Part shown: piece after piece, positions 49,233-57,839 of the stretch
How the letters are laid out: each line of letters starts with the position of its first letter
Numbering within the stretch: the stretch's first letter is position 1
Source: Pseudomonas crudilactis
Lineage (GTDB): Bacteria > Pseudomonadota > Gammaproteobacteria > Pseudomonadales > Pseudomonadaceae
Direction: 5' to 3'
Length of the DNA: 64,000 bases
NCBI RefSeq assembly: GCF_013433315.1
Contig: NZ_WXVV01000022.1
Location: forward strand, 60,368-124,367
Position numbers and translations under genes: made by a program
The notes under the pieces: model-generated
Databases searched by the model: none
Told to the model about the DNA's origin: nothing
Seen by the model: only the letters and a program-made list of their open reading frames with translations

Positions 49233-50003
49233 CTAGAGGCTGAACCCACCATCCAGCGGAATAATATTTCCGGTCATATAGGCCCCCGCCGTACTCGCCA
49301 GACTGATCGCCAACGCCGCCATCTCCTCCTCTCGCCCCCACCGCTTCATCGGAATCAACGCCGTATCCTCAGCCAGCGCCTTCTCATCATTGCCAATATG
49401 CTGAGTCATCTTGCTCGGAAAGCGCCCCGGCGCGATCACATTGACGTTGATGTGCTGGCTCACCAGTTCGCGCGCCAGAATCCGCGACAATTGATGCAGG
49501 GCAGCCTTGCTCGGCCCGTAGGCATACGCCTGCTCGCCGAAGGAAGAAATCCCCGCCACCGAGCCAATGTTGATAATCCGCGCTGGATTCGCCGCTGAAC
49601 CTGCCTTGCGCAACAGCGGCAGAAATTGCTGGATGCAACTGAACACCGACGTCACGTTGAGCTGCATGACCTTTTCCCAACCCTTGACCGGATAGCTCTC
49701 CAGCGGCGCGCCCCACGTGGTGCCGGCGTTGTTCACCAGAATATCCAGGTGGGTGATCTGTTCGCCCAGGCGCGCGGCCAGTTCCTGTACGCCTTCTTCC
49801 GTCGCCAGGTTTGCGGCGATGCCATGACATTTGCCCAGGGCACTGAGCTCTTCAGCGGTTTGATGGCAGGCTTCGGCATCGCGCGAGCAGACGTAAACGC
49901 GCGCGCCAGCCTCGACAAAGGCCTTGGCCATCATTTTGCCGATACCGCGGGTGCCGCCGGTCACCAGAGCGGTGCGGCCTTGCAGGGAAAAATACGGGTG
50001 CAT
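49233..50003 (-). CDS. rhlG: RhlG-like NADPH-dependent ketoacyl reductase (SDR)
   Basis: 256 residues. MHPYFSLQGRTALVTGGTRG with the GxxxGxG nucleotide site (TGGTRGIG), NNAG (VNNAGTTWGAPLESYP), catalytic Ser (NIGSVAGISS) and YxxxK (YAYGPSKAA) define a classical short-chain dehydrogenase. The N-terminus and LNVTSVFSCIQQFLPLLRKA are very like P. aeruginosa RhlG, a beta-ketoacyl reductase first tied to rhamnolipid precursors, though that role has been disputed. It is a lone gene flanked by REP sequence. Confidence 0.88.
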   Translation of the reverse strand: MHPYFSLQGRTALVTGGTRGIGKMMAKAFVEAGARVYVCSRDAEACHQTAEELSALGKCHGIAANLATEEGVQELAARLGEQITHLDILVNNAGTTWGAPLESYPVKGWEKVMQLNVTSVFSCIQQFLPLLRKAGSAANPARIINIGSVAGISSFGEQAYAYGPSKAALHQLSRILARELVSQHINVNVIAPGRFPSKMTQHIGNDEKALAEDTALIPMKRWGREEEMAALAISLASTAGAYMTGNIIPLDGGFSL

Positions 50004-50132
50004 GGCGAGTCCTGAGGATTAGGGATCAGTACACCCTAGTCGTCAGCCGCAAAAAGCGGAGCCACTATTTTCGAAAGGAATGAACGGTCATGCGCTGCGG
50101 CGGCGACCATCAGTCGCCACCGCAGAAGGGCA

Positions 50133-50603
50133 TCAGGCGGGGCGAACGCGCAGGGTCAGGCCCTTGAGGAAGTTGCGCAGCAACTGGTCGCCGCACGGGC
50201 GATAGTTGGTGTGGCCGACCTTGCGGAACAGCGCGCTCAGCTCAGGCTTGGACACCGGGAACTCGGCAGCCTTGAGGATTGCGTGCATATCGTCTTCTTT
50301 CAGTTCGAAGGCCACGCGCAGCTTTTTCAGGATGATGTTGTTGGTCACCGGCACTTCGATCGGCTGCGGCGGACGGCTTTCGTCCTTGCCACGCTTGAAG
50401 ATCACCAGGCCGTCGAGGAAGTGCGCGATGACTTCGTCCGGGCAGCGCACGAAACCTTCTTCGTCTTCTTCTTTCTTGTCGAGCCATGTCACTACGTCGG
50501 CGAGCGCTACTTCCATGCCGCCGAGCTTGATGATCTCGACCACTTTCTTGTCGCTGATGTCGAGCATGTAGCGCACGCTGCGCAATACGTCGTTATGAAT
50601 CAT
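50133..50603 (-). CDS. DUF1456 protein, YehS-like
   Basis: 156 residues, the usual length. Two copies of the DUF1456 repeat are visible: NDVLRSVRYMLDISDKKVVE and NNIILKKLRVAFELKEDDMH, each followed by a short helical module with an acidic hinge (DKKEEDEEGF) and C-terminal CGDQLLRNFLKGL. E. coli YehS has the same design. The function is not known. Confidence 0.9.
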   Translation of the reverse strand: MIHNDVLRSVRYMLDISDKKVVEIIKLGGMEVALADVVTWLDKKEEDEEGFVRCPDEVIAHFLDGLVIFKRGKDESRPPQPIEVPVTNNIILKKLRVAFELKEDDMHAILKAAEFPVSKPELSALFRKVGHTNYRPCGDQLLRNFLKGLTLRVRPA

Positions 50604-50675
50604 TTGAGTAATCCTGATAAGCGTTGTGGGCAGCGCGCAGGCGCATTGCCGGAATGTGTGGCGGCAGTGGAAGCT

Positions 50676-51386
50676 TTAGAACTTCTCTTTGCCGGACAGG
50701 TAGCGCCATTGGCCGACCGGGACCTTGCCGATCGAGACGCCGCCGATGCGGATGCGGCGGATGCCGATGACCTTCAGGCCGACCGCTTCGCAGAACTGGG
50801 CGATGATGCCGGGCTGCGGGTTTTTCATGGCGAAGCGCAGACGGTTTTCGTTCTGCCAGCTGGCCTTGACCGGCGGCAGCTCCTTGCCCTTGTGCGTCAG
50901 GCCGTGCTGCAAGCGGTTGAGGCCGTGGGCGACCATGTCACCTTCGACTTCAACCACGTATTCCTGCTCGATCTTCGCGGCGTCAGCGGTGAGCTTGCGC
51001 AGGATTTTCCAGTCCTGGGTGAACACCAGCAGGCCGCTGGCCTTGGCTTGCAAGTCGGCGCTGGCCGTCAGGCGCAGGAAGTGCCCGCGCAACGGGCGCT
51101 TGCTGAAGCGGTGTTCTTCGCTGAGGGTTTCGGCGCTCAGCGATTGCATGGCGCTCTCGACGTCCATGCCGGCCGGCGCGTTGAGCAGGATGGTCACCGG
51201 TTCTGGCGCGGTGGCCTTGGCGTCCTTGTCCAGCTCGACCTTCTGGTCGCCGACCTTGAATTGCGGCTCGTCAATCACTTCGCCGTCCACGGTGACCCAG
51301 CCGCCCTCAATGAACAGCTCGGCCTCCCGGCGGGAGCAACCGACCAGTTCGATGAGGCGTTTGGAGAGGCGAATCGGGTCAGTCAT
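50676..51386 (-). CDS. RsuA/RluF-type pseudouridine synthase-like protein with degenerate active site
   Basis: 236 residues from ATG 51384-51386. An S4 RNA-binding domain opens the protein (IRLSKRLIELVGCSRREAEL, GGWVTVDGEVI), followed by the RsuA-like domain (SGLLVFTQDWKIL, KIEQEYVVEVEGDM, LKVIGIRRIRIGGVSIGKVP). In active enzymes the motif G-R-L-D-x-x-S/T-x-G-L carries the catalytic Asp; here the aligned stretch is ADLQAKASGL, with Gln113 at that place, and the QIRRM motif is replaced by IIAQFCEA. Catalytic activity is therefore doubtful, and an RNA-binding or divergent role is possible. Confidence 0.75.
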   Translation of the reverse strand: MTDPIRLSKRLIELVGCSRREAELFIEGGWVTVDGEVIDEPQFKVGDQKVELDKDAKATAPEPVTILLNAPAGMDVESAMQSLSAETLSEEHRFSKRPLRGHFLRLTASADLQAKASGLLVFTQDWKILRKLTADAAKIEQEYVVEVEGDMVAHGLNRLQHGLTHKGKELPPVKASWQNENRLRFAMKNPQPGIIAQFCEAVGLKVIGIRRIRIGGVSIGKVPVGQWRYLSGKEKF

Positions 51387-51472
51387 GACAGGGCCGTAAC
51401 AAAAAAGGGGTGGGCATTGTACCTGTGTGGCGCCGGTTAAGCCCGGTTCCATTTACAGGCTGTTCGCAATTC

Positions 51473-51561
51473 CCTGTGGGAGCCAGCCTGCTGGCGATTG
51501 CATCACCGCGGTGTATCTGACTGACCGCGGCGCATGCATCGCGAGCAGGCTCACTCCTACA
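51473..51561. repeat. Mixed REPIN
   Basis: The left half has CTGTGGGAGCCAGCCTGCTG and the right half ATCGCGAGCAGGCTCACTCC: one arm of each REP subtype, with mismatches, suggesting an older or recombined element. Confidence 0.85.
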
Positions 51562-51576
51562 TGGGGTTGTGTTGTG

Positions 51577-52050
51577 TCAGCCGTTGCTTGAGCGTTGCTG
51601 ATTCTGTCGCAGGCGCATATGCAGCAACGGATACGGCTGGCCCATGCCATCGACCTCCGAGCGGCCGATCACTTCGAAACCCTGCTTGAAGTAAAAGCCC
51701 AAGGCTTGCGGGTTCTGTTCGTTGACGTCGAGTTCATCGGCATTCAGATGCTGCATCGCGTAGTTGAGCAGTTTCTTGCCCAAGCCCTGGCCACGATAAT
51801 CCGGATCGATGAACAGCATTTCAATTTTGCCCGCCGCAACCCCGGCAAACCCGGTAATGCGCTGATTGGCGTCCTTGGTGCAGATCAACATCACCGCATC
51901 CAGATAACGCGTGAGCACCAGATTGCGCAGCAATTCGATGTAGCTGTCCGGTAGAAAATCATGGGTGGCGCGGACCGAGGCCTCCCAGACCCGGGTCAAT
52001 TCCTGATAATCGCTGAGTTTCGGCGTGTGGATGACCGAGTGGTGACGCAT
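51577..52050 (-). CDS. GNAT acetyltransferase
   Basis: 157 residues. TPKLSDYQELTRVWEASVRA opens the fold; the acetyl-CoA loop is FIDPDYRGQGLGKKLLNYAM, with VNEQNPQALGFYFKQGFEVI near the end. The overall sequence is similar to YjaB-type small acetyltransferases. Substrate unknown. It is a single gene between two repeats. Confidence 0.85.
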   Translation of the reverse strand: MRHHSVIHTPKLSDYQELTRVWEASVRATHDFLPDSYIELLRNLVLTRYLDAVMLICTKDANQRITGFAGVAAGKIEMLFIDPDYRGQGLGKKLLNYAMQHLNADELDVNEQNPQALGFYFKQGFEVIGRSEVDGMGQPYPLLHMRLRQNQQRSSNG

Positions 52051-52107
52051 GCCCGTCTGCCTCTTGTCCGTTTCAAGGGAGTCCGTCCCCCGCTAAACGA
52101 TAGCCGT

Positions 52108-52146
52108 AAAAAAGCCCCGCATCTTGTAAAAAGAGTGGGGCTTTTT
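52108..52146. terminator. Intrinsic terminator near the GNAT start
   Basis: AAAAAGCCCC and GGGGCTTTTT arms about 20 bases apart, with A and T flanks for both strands. For the leftward rimO transcript it would act before the GNAT gene. Confidence 0.75.
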
Positions 52147-52191
52147 GTATTTGTTGTGGGGTCTGGCTGGATACTTCTGTCGCCAGCAAGA

Positions 52192-52358
52192 TCTCTCCCC
52201 CTCACCCCAACCCTCTCCCCCAGAGGGGGCGAGGGGGAAGGGAGCTGAACTTCGTGCTGTTCAAACCTGAGTTCAACCGGATAGCTCAGGTCGATGTACC
52301 TCGAAAGAACAACACGGTCAGCTCCCTCTCCCTCCGGGAGAGGGCTGGGGTGAGGGGC
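52192..52358. repeat. Long C-rich/G-rich inverted repeat downstream of rimO
   Basis: The left arm CCCCCTCACCCCAACCCTCT (from 52197) pairs with the right arm AGAGGGCTGGGGTGAGGGGC (to 52358), and a second nested pair (GGAAGGGAGCTGAAC with GTCAGCTCCCTCTCC) lies inside. Similar intergenic elements are spread through many gamma- and beta-proteobacterial genomes. It may fold as a large hairpin at the 3' end of rimO mRNA. Confidence 0.75.
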
Positions 52359-52372
52359 TTTTGATCTTCAGA

Positions 52373-53710
52373 TCAGATCTGCTCAGCCCACAGGTCATAT
52401 TCGTCAGCGTCAGTCACCTTGCACCAGACCTTGTCGCCCGGCTTCAGATTGCTGCCATTGTCGATAAACACATTGCCATCGATTTCCGGCGCATCGAAGA
52501 AGCAGCGGCCAACTGCGCCTTGCTCGTCAACTTCGTCCACCAGCACTTCGATCTCACGGCCAATACGCATTTGCAGACGCGCCGAGCTGATCGCTTGCTG
52601 GTGCGCCATGAAGCGATCCCAACGATCCTGCTTGACCTCGTCTGGAACAATCTCCAGATCCAGATCATTGGCCGGTGCGCCTTCAACCGGCGAGTACTGG
52701 AAGCAGCCGACGCGGTCGAGTTGCGCTTCGGTCAGCCAGTTCAGCAGGTACTGGAAGTCTTCTTCGGTTTCGCCCGGGAAGCCGACGATGAAGGTCGAAC
52801 GGATGATCAGGTCCGGGCAGATTTCGCGCCAGTTCTTGATGCGTGCCAGGGTCTTGTCTTCGAACGCCGGGCGTTTCATCGACTTCAACACTTTCGGGCT
52901 TGCGTGCTGGAACGGGATGTCCAGGTACGGCAGGATCTTGCCGGCGGCCATCAACGGGATCAGCTCGTCAACGTGCGGGTACGGGTAAACGTAGTGCAGG
53001 CGGACCCAGACGCCGAGGGTGCTCAGCGCTTCGCAGAGTTCGGTCATGCGGGTTTTCACCGGCGCGCCGTTCCAGAAACCGGTGCGGTATTTCACGTCAA
53101 CGCCGTAGGCGCTGGTGTCTTGGGAAATCACCAACAGCTCTTTAACGCCGGACTTGACCAGACGCTGAGCTTCGTCGAGCACATCACCGACCGGACGGCT
53201 GACCAGTTTGCCGCGCATCGACGGGATGATGCAGAACGAACAGCTGTGGTTGCAGCCTTCGGAAATCTTCAGATACGCGTAGTGACGCGGGGTCAGCTTG
53301 ATGCCTTGCGGCGGCACCAGGTCGATCAGCGGGTTGTGATCCTTACGCGGTGGCACCACTTCGTGCACGGCGTTGACCACTTGCTCGTACTGCTGCGGGC
53401 CGGTCACGGCCAGCACGCTCGGGTGCACGTTGCGGATGTTGCCTTCTTCCACGCCCATGCAACCGGTGACGATCACCTTGCCGTTTTCCTTGATCGCTTC
53501 GCCGATCACTTCCAGCGACTCAGCCTTGGCCGAATCGATGAAACCGCAGGTGTTGACGACTACAACGTCGGCGTCCTGATAGGTGGACACCACGTCATAG
53601 CCTTCCATGCGCAGCTGGGTCAGGATGCGCTCGGAGTCGACCAGTGCTTTCGGGCAACCCAGAGATACAAAGCCAACCTTTGGATTGGCCGGCGCAGGAG
53701 TGGTGGACAT
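52373..53710 (-). CDS. rimO: Ribosomal protein S12 methylthiotransferase RimO
   Basis: 445 residues. The N-terminal MTTase cluster cysteines are Cys19 (VSLGCPKALVDSER), Cys55 (VVNTCGFIDSA) and Cys84 (VTGCMG). The radical-SAM motif is GCNHSCSFCIIPSMRGKLVS, followed by a TRAM domain at the C-terminus (IEVLVDEVDEQGAVGRCFFD). It adds a methylthio group to Asp88 of ribosomal protein S12. The CPKALVDSER signature separates RimO from MiaB. Confidence 0.97.
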   Translation of the reverse strand: MSTTPAPANPKVGFVSLGCPKALVDSERILTQLRMEGYDVVSTYQDADVVVVNTCGFIDSAKAESLEVIGEAIKENGKVIVTGCMGVEEGNIRNVHPSVLAVTGPQQYEQVVNAVHEVVPPRKDHNPLIDLVPPQGIKLTPRHYAYLKISEGCNHSCSFCIIPSMRGKLVSRPVGDVLDEAQRLVKSGVKELLVISQDTSAYGVDVKYRTGFWNGAPVKTRMTELCEALSTLGVWVRLHYVYPYPHVDELIPLMAAGKILPYLDIPFQHASPKVLKSMKRPAFEDKTLARIKNWREICPDLIIRSTFIVGFPGETEEDFQYLLNWLTEAQLDRVGCFQYSPVEGAPANDLDLEIVPDEVKQDRWDRFMAHQQAISSARLQMRIGREIEVLVDEVDEQGAVGRCFFDAPEIDGNVFIDNGSNLKPGDKVWCKVTDADEYDLWAEQI

Positions 53711-53999
53711 GTCTAACCTCGGTATTTTGTGACATCGCTTTCTTGGTGCGAAAGCCGACGGACGGGCGCTTAGGGCGCGCCTCTGATCAAAAAGTGCGCA
53801 ATTCTAGCGGCGGGCAACGCACTTGACCAGCTTTATGCAGGGAAATACGACGAGTGCTGCGCTATGCTTCGCGCCGTTGAGCTTTACCAATTTTTTACAG
53901 TCAACAAAACGTCTGTAACAACAGGTAAAACAGCGCATGCTGCACCACAAAGCATAGTGCTTCATTCAAGAAGCCGGTTCTGAGAAGTAGGAGTGTTGG

Positions 54000-55901
54000 A
54001 TGGGTCAGGCAAGTAGTCATGCGGCAGGCGCCGAGGGTTCGGCCTCCAAGCCGCTGAGCATGCTGGTCGCGGCGGTCGGGGTAGTTTACGGCGACATCGG
54101 CACGAGCCCGTTGTACACCCTCAAAGAAGTGTTTTCCGGCGGTTACGGCGTACCGGTCAACCACGATGGCGTGCTGGGCATACTGTCGTTGATCTTCTGG
54201 TCGCTGATCTGGGTCGTGTCGATCAAATACATGATGTTCGTGCTGCGCGCCGATAACCAGGGCGAGGGCGGCATCATGGCGCTCACCGCACTGGCTCGTC
54301 GCGCGGCAGGGCATCGCAAAAAGCTGCGTTCGTTGCTGGTGGTGTGCGGACTGATCGGCGCGGCGCTGTTTTATGGCGACAGCATGATCACCCCGGCGAT
54401 CTCGGTGTTGTCGGCTATTGAAGGTCTGGGGCTGGCATTCGATGGCATCGACCATTGGGTGGTGCCGCTGTCGCTGGTGGTGCTGGTCGGGTTGTTCCTG
54501 ATCCAGAGCCACGGCACGGCGCGGATCGGCATTCTGTTCGGGCCGATCATGGTCACCTGGTTCCTCGTCCTCGGCGCCCTCGGTGTGTATGGCATCAGCC
54601 ACGCACCAGAAGTGCTGCATGCGATGAACCCGATATGGGCGGTGAATTTCTTCGTCGTTCATCCAGGCATGGGCGTGGCCATTCTCGGCGCTGTGGTGCT
54701 GGCGCTGACCGGTGCCGAAGCGCTGTACGCCGACATGGGCCACTTTGGTCGCAAGCCGATTGCCCGGGCGTGGTTCATCCTGGTGTTGCCGGCGCTGGTG
54801 CTGAATTATTTCGGTCAGGGCGCTTTGTTGCTGGAAAACCCGGAAGCGGCGCGTAACCCGTTCTACCTGCTGGCGCCGAGCTGGGCGTTGATTCCGCTGG
54901 TCGGCTTGTCGACGTTGGCCACGGTGATTGCCTCGCAAGCGGTGATTTCCGGTGCGTTCTCCCTGACCCGTCAGGCGATTCAGCTCGGCTACATTCCACG
55001 CATGTACATCCAGCACACCTCCAGCGACGAGCAGGGCCAGATTTATATTGGTGCGGTGAACTGGGCGCTGATGGTTGGCGTTGTGCTGCTGGTGCTTGGC
55101 TTCGAATCCTCCGGCGCCCTGGCCTCGGCCTACGGCGTGGCGGTGACTGGCACCATGCTGATGACCACCATTCTGGTGTCGGCGGTTATGTTGCTGCTGT
55201 GGAAATGGCCACCGATCCTCGCCGTACCGGTGCTGATCGGCTTCCTGTTGGTGGACGGTCTCTACTTCGCCGCCAACGTGCCGAAGATCGTTCAGGGCGG
55301 CGCATTCCCGGTGATTGCCGGTATTGCGCTGTTTGTGCTGATGACCACCTGGAAACGCGGTAAGCAGTTGCTCGTCGATCGCCTCGACGAAGGCGCACTG
55401 CCGCTGCCGATCTTTATCAGCAGCATCCGCGTGCAGCCACCGCATCGAGTGCAGGGCACCGCCGTGTTCCTCACCGCGCGCTCCGACGCCGTGCCGCATG
55501 CGCTGTTGCACAACCTGCTGCACAACCAGGTGCTGCATGAGCAAGTGGTGTTGCTGACGGTGGTCTACGAAGACATCCCGCGCGTACCGCCATCGCGACG
55601 CTTCGAAGTCGAGGCCCACGGCGAAGGCTTCTTCCGGGTGATCCTGCACTTCGGCTTCACCGATGAGCCGGACGTGCCGCAGGCGCTGAAGCTGTGTCAT
55701 CTGGATGATCTGGACTTCAGCCCGATGCGCACGACTTACTTCCTCAGCCGGGAAACGGTGATTGCCTCGAAACTTGAGGGCATGGCGCGTTGGCGTGAGG
55801 CGTTGTTTGCGTTCATGTTGAAGAATGCCAATGGGAATTTGCGGTTCTTCAATCTGCCGCTGAATCGGGTGATTGAGTTGGGGACGCAGGTGGAGATGTA
55901 A
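54000..55901 (+). CDS. kup: Potassium uptake protein Kup
   Basis: 633 residues, AAGTAGGAGTG site. VAAVGVVYGDIGTSPLYTLK is the Kup signature; twelve or so transmembrane helices fill residues 20-450 and a cytoplasmic tail follows (HRVQGTAVFLTARSDAVPHA). It is a low-affinity K+/H+ symporter. A strong terminator follows the stop. Confidence 0.96.
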   Translation: MGQASSHAAGAEGSASKPLSMLVAAVGVVYGDIGTSPLYTLKEVFSGGYGVPVNHDGVLGILSLIFWSLIWVVSIKYMMFVLRADNQGEGGIMALTALARRAAGHRKKLRSLLVVCGLIGAALFYGDSMITPAISVLSAIEGLGLAFDGIDHWVVPLSLVVLVGLFLIQSHGTARIGILFGPIMVTWFLVLGALGVYGISHAPEVLHAMNPIWAVNFFVVHPGMGVAILGAVVLALTGAEALYADMGHFGRKPIARAWFILVLPALVLNYFGQGALLLENPEAARNPFYLLAPSWALIPLVGLSTLATVIASQAVISGAFSLTRQAIQLGYIPRMYIQHTSSDEQGQIYIGAVNWALMVGVVLLVLGFESSGALASAYGVAVTGTMLMTTILVSAVMLLLWKWPPILAVPVLIGFLLVDGLYFAANVPKIVQGGAFPVIAGIALFVLMTTWKRGKQLLVDRLDEGALPLPIFISSIRVQPPHRVQGTAVFLTARSDAVPHALLHNLLHNQVLHEQVVLLTVVYEDIPRVPPSRRFEVEAHGEGFFRVILHFGFTDEPDVPQALKLCHLDDLDFSPMRTTYFLSRETVIASKLEGMARWREALFAFMLKNANGNLRFFNLPLNRVIELGTQVEM

Positions 55902-55916
55902 GCCTGACCTCAACTG

Positions 55917-55957
55917 AAAAGCCCCCGTCAGCCTTGTGGTTGGCGGGGGCTTTTTTT
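55917..55957 (+). terminator. Intrinsic terminator after kup
   Basis: AAAAGCCCCCGTCA pairs with TTGGCGGGGGCTTTTTTT around CCTTGTGG, 16 bases after the stop. Confidence 0.92.
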
Positions 55958-55995
55958 GTGCCTGCACATAAGCTTCCAATCCACTGCAAATCCCC

Positions 55996-56088
55996 TGTGG
56001 GAGCGAGCTTGCTCGCGAAGGCTTAGTGTCAGGAGAAGCATTCTTCGGCTGACCCACCGCATTCGCGAGCAAGCTCGCTCCCACAGTG
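55996..56088. repeat. REPIN (GTGGGAGCGAG type)
   Basis: CTGTGGGAGCGAGCTTGCTC and inverse GAGCAAGCTCGCTCCCACAG, between kup and the DUF3077 gene. Confidence 0.93.
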
Positions 56089-56100
56089 TAAGGGGTTGAA

Positions 56101-56430
56101 TCAGGGGGTGCGTTGAGTCAAATCGGCTTCGGATTCGGTCTTCGTCCGCGCAGGTCGTGGGATCAGCGCTTGGATCACATCATCAATCAAGGCTTTGCCC
56201 ATCACTGTCAGGTAATGCGCAGCCCAGGCATGGCGGTCGGTGTCTCTGATGAAGGCAGCGTCTTCTGCGAAGGATTTGGCGAGGGATAGCAGGTCGGAGG
56301 ATTGCGACAAGGCATCGATGATCGGGATGCCGGCGCGGACGTTGAAGAACGCTTGATCCGCGTTGTAGAGGAAAGGGGTGAAGCCGATGGTTGTAAGGTC
56401 TGAAGGCGTTGACGGAATTTCTTTGCTCAT
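56101..56430 (-). CDS. DUF3077 family protein
   Basis: 109 residues from ATG 56428-56430, with TTTTAGGGAGCAAAAC upstream. LFYNADQAFFNVRAGIPIID-like wording (here FLYNADQAFFNVRAGIPI), then ALSQSSDLLSLAKSFAEDAA, is the DUF3077 pattern common and often multi-copy in Pseudomonas; the C-terminal tail is variable. Function unknown. The gene has a long, highly structured 5' region on the minus strand (see the entry at 56461). Confidence 0.75.
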   Translation of the reverse strand: MSKEIPSTPSDLTTIGFTPFLYNADQAFFNVRAGIPIIDALSQSSDLLSLAKSFAEDAAFIRDTDRHAWAAHYLTVMGKALIDDVIQALIPRPARTKTESEADLTQRTP

Positions 56431-56460
56431 TGTTTTGCTCCCTAAAACGAGGAGCTGCCG

Positions 56461-56560
56461 CATTCGTTACCACACGAATGGGTGGCAGCTGTACGCAGGG
56501 TGGTAAACCGGGAGAGCAAAGAAACCGGCAGACCCGAAGGTCTCCCACGTACAGCTGCCA
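56461..56560 (-). promoter_or_regulatory. Structured leader of the DUF3077 gene
   Basis: Three nested or adjacent hairpins: a perfect 13-base pair TGGCAGCTGTACG (56483-56495) with CGTACAGCTGCCA (56548-56560); GACC-CGAA-GGTC (56531-56542; a UUCG tetraloop on the minus strand); and CATTCG with CGAATG (56461-56480), just ahead of the gene. Read on the minus strand these lie in the mRNA leader. A cis-regulatory RNA is inferred. Confidence 0.5.
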
Positions 56561-56837
56561 TGACAGTAAATTACAAGCGTAAAAGAACGCCTGATGTCGT
56601 GATGGAGGCACTGTTGCACTTTGCCTAACCGGGTTACCACACCCGATCGCTGAATGGGTCAGCGACGTCCGGAGAGTATCCCGTCAAAAAACAGCGCAAT
56701 AGAGCGGCACAGCGCCCCAACAAGAGTTTCGGAGTTTGCCTACAAGGTCTGTGGGCGTCATCTGATATTGCGAGACTGGAAGTAAACGATACTAAACGTC
56801 AGGCACGAACCGACGTGTGCAAAGCATTCAGGTACGT
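56561..56837. other. Intergenic, further upstream part of the DUF3077 leader
   Basis: About 280 bases; GGTTACCAC recurs here (56633-56640) and resembles GTTACCACAC at 56465, so the element may extend to 56650. No gene is seen; frames on the minus strand read through the hairpins. Confidence 0.35.
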
Positions 56838-57020
56838 ATGACAGCATCAGCGGAACAAGAAGGACAGGATGAACCGAAGGACCTTCGGCTCGAAAAGAAG
56901 GCCAGTGAACGATTGCTCATTTTTGATCTGGCCCACGCAATCAGCCATGACGATATGCGGGCAAGGTATGCGGCGATTAGTGATCGACCCAAGGGCTTGA
57001 CGACCCGGCCTCGTCAGTGA
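56838..57020 (+). CDS. Small hypothetical protein before the HTH/NTase/PP2C operon
   Basis: 60 residues from ATG 56838. MTASAEQEGQDEPKDLRLEK, then KASERLLIFDLAHAISHDDM and an Arg-rich end. No family is recognised and the ribosome site is weak. A GTGTCCACGTTTT/ATGTGGACACTT inverted repeat (57024-57055) directly follows its stop, likely an operator or terminator stem before the next gene. It may be only a chance frame. Confidence 0.3.
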   Translation: MTASAEQEGQDEPKDLRLEKKASERLLIFDLAHAISHDDMRARYAAISDRPKGLTTRPRQ

Positions 57021-57023
57021 GAC

Positions 57024-57055
57024 AAGTGTCCACGTTTTATGGAATGTGGACACTT
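57024..57055. promoter_or_regulatory. Inverted repeat upstream of the HTH gene
   Basis: AAGTGTCCACGT and ATGTGGACACTT form a near-perfect palindrome around TTTATGGA, 16 bases before the start of the HTH gene. It is a good candidate operator for the HTH protein, or a terminator stem. Confidence 0.55.
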
Positions 57056-57070
57056 GAGGTTTGGAGCTAA

Positions 57071-57838
57071 ATGAAGAGTCAAGACATTTTGCTTTTGTTC
57101 AAAATGGCCAGTCTCCACGCTCAGGAAGAGAATCTCTTGGGGGAGATGGAGGCCGAATCGAATTCGGACAGGGTCGAAGAGCTGCTCAGGCCTTATGTCG
57201 TCAGCCGAATGACCGCAGGGGAGAGTGTGGGGAAGCCATTGGTCACCTACTCCACCGATGGGGAAGACACAATCTTCCATCGCCGCGAACTCGATTCGCC
57301 TTTCGCTGATGGGCCAGGCTGGGAGGGATGGGCGGAACCAGCATCTGATCCACCGCTGACAAGTTGGAGCGATCGCTACTCTCTGCGTGCGCTGTCTGCC
57401 TCTCTCGGACTGAGCAAAAGCGAAGTCTCAAATGCTCTCGCCCGATGCCGGGAATCCGGATTGCTCATCCATGACTACGACACCGGGCTTGCCAAAGTGC
57501 ACCGTCGGGAACTGCTGAAAATTACCGAGTACGCGCTGAAGTACTTCTTCCCGGTCAAGCCTGGCGCGATGGTTCGTGGCATACCCACGGGCTTTGCGGC
57601 ACCCGCGCTGTCCAAAAGCATCAAGAGTGCGGGTGGTTTGATTCCGGTCTGGCCCGATGCGCAGGGAACTGAGCGAGGCCAAGCGATAGAACCGCTTTAC
57701 AAAACAGTGCCGGAAGCGGTGAAAAAAGACAGGATTCTTTACCACTATCTGGCGCTCGCTGATGCAATCCGTCTGGGTGGTCCGCGTGAGTGTGGTGTGG
57801 CAATCAGTATTCTGAAGGCAGGGATGGGGCTGAAATAA
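57071..57838 (+). CDS. Winged-helix regulator, first gene of a three-gene TA/defence-like operon
   Basis: 255 residues. After MKSQDILLLFKMASLHAQEE there is an unusual charged segment (about residues 30-100), and then a winged HTH at about 103-137 (YSLRALSASLGLSKSEVSNA, LARCRESGLL). The C-terminal half (HRRELLKITEYALKYFFPVK, GIPTGFAAPALSK) is conserved-looking but unassigned. One base separates it from the nucleotidyltransferase gene. By analogy with AbiEi/AbiEii, a HTH protein directly before an AbiEii-like NTase may be the antitoxin and autorepressor; the palindrome at 57024 suits that. Confidence 0.7.
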   Translation: MKSQDILLLFKMASLHAQEENLLGEMEAESNSDRVEELLRPYVVSRMTAGESVGKPLVTYSTDGEDTIFHRRELDSPFADGPGWEGWAEPASDPPLTSWSDRYSLRALSASLGLSKSEVSNALARCRESGLLIHDYDTGLAKVHRRELLKITEYALKYFFPVKPGAMVRGIPTGFAAPALSKSIKSAGGLIPVWPDAQGTERGQAIEPLYKTVPEAVKKDRILYHYLALADAIRLGGPRECGVAISILKAGMGLK

Positions 57839-57839
57839 C

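Noticed and set aside
53901..56084. Minus-strand 727-codon frame opposite kup
   Set aside because: Antisense of a well-supported transporter gene; extremely His/Gln/Arg-rich.
56183..56611. 142-codon minus-strand frame over the DUF3077 gene
   Set aside because: It lies in a different frame from the better supported DUF3077 gene and crosses the structured leader.
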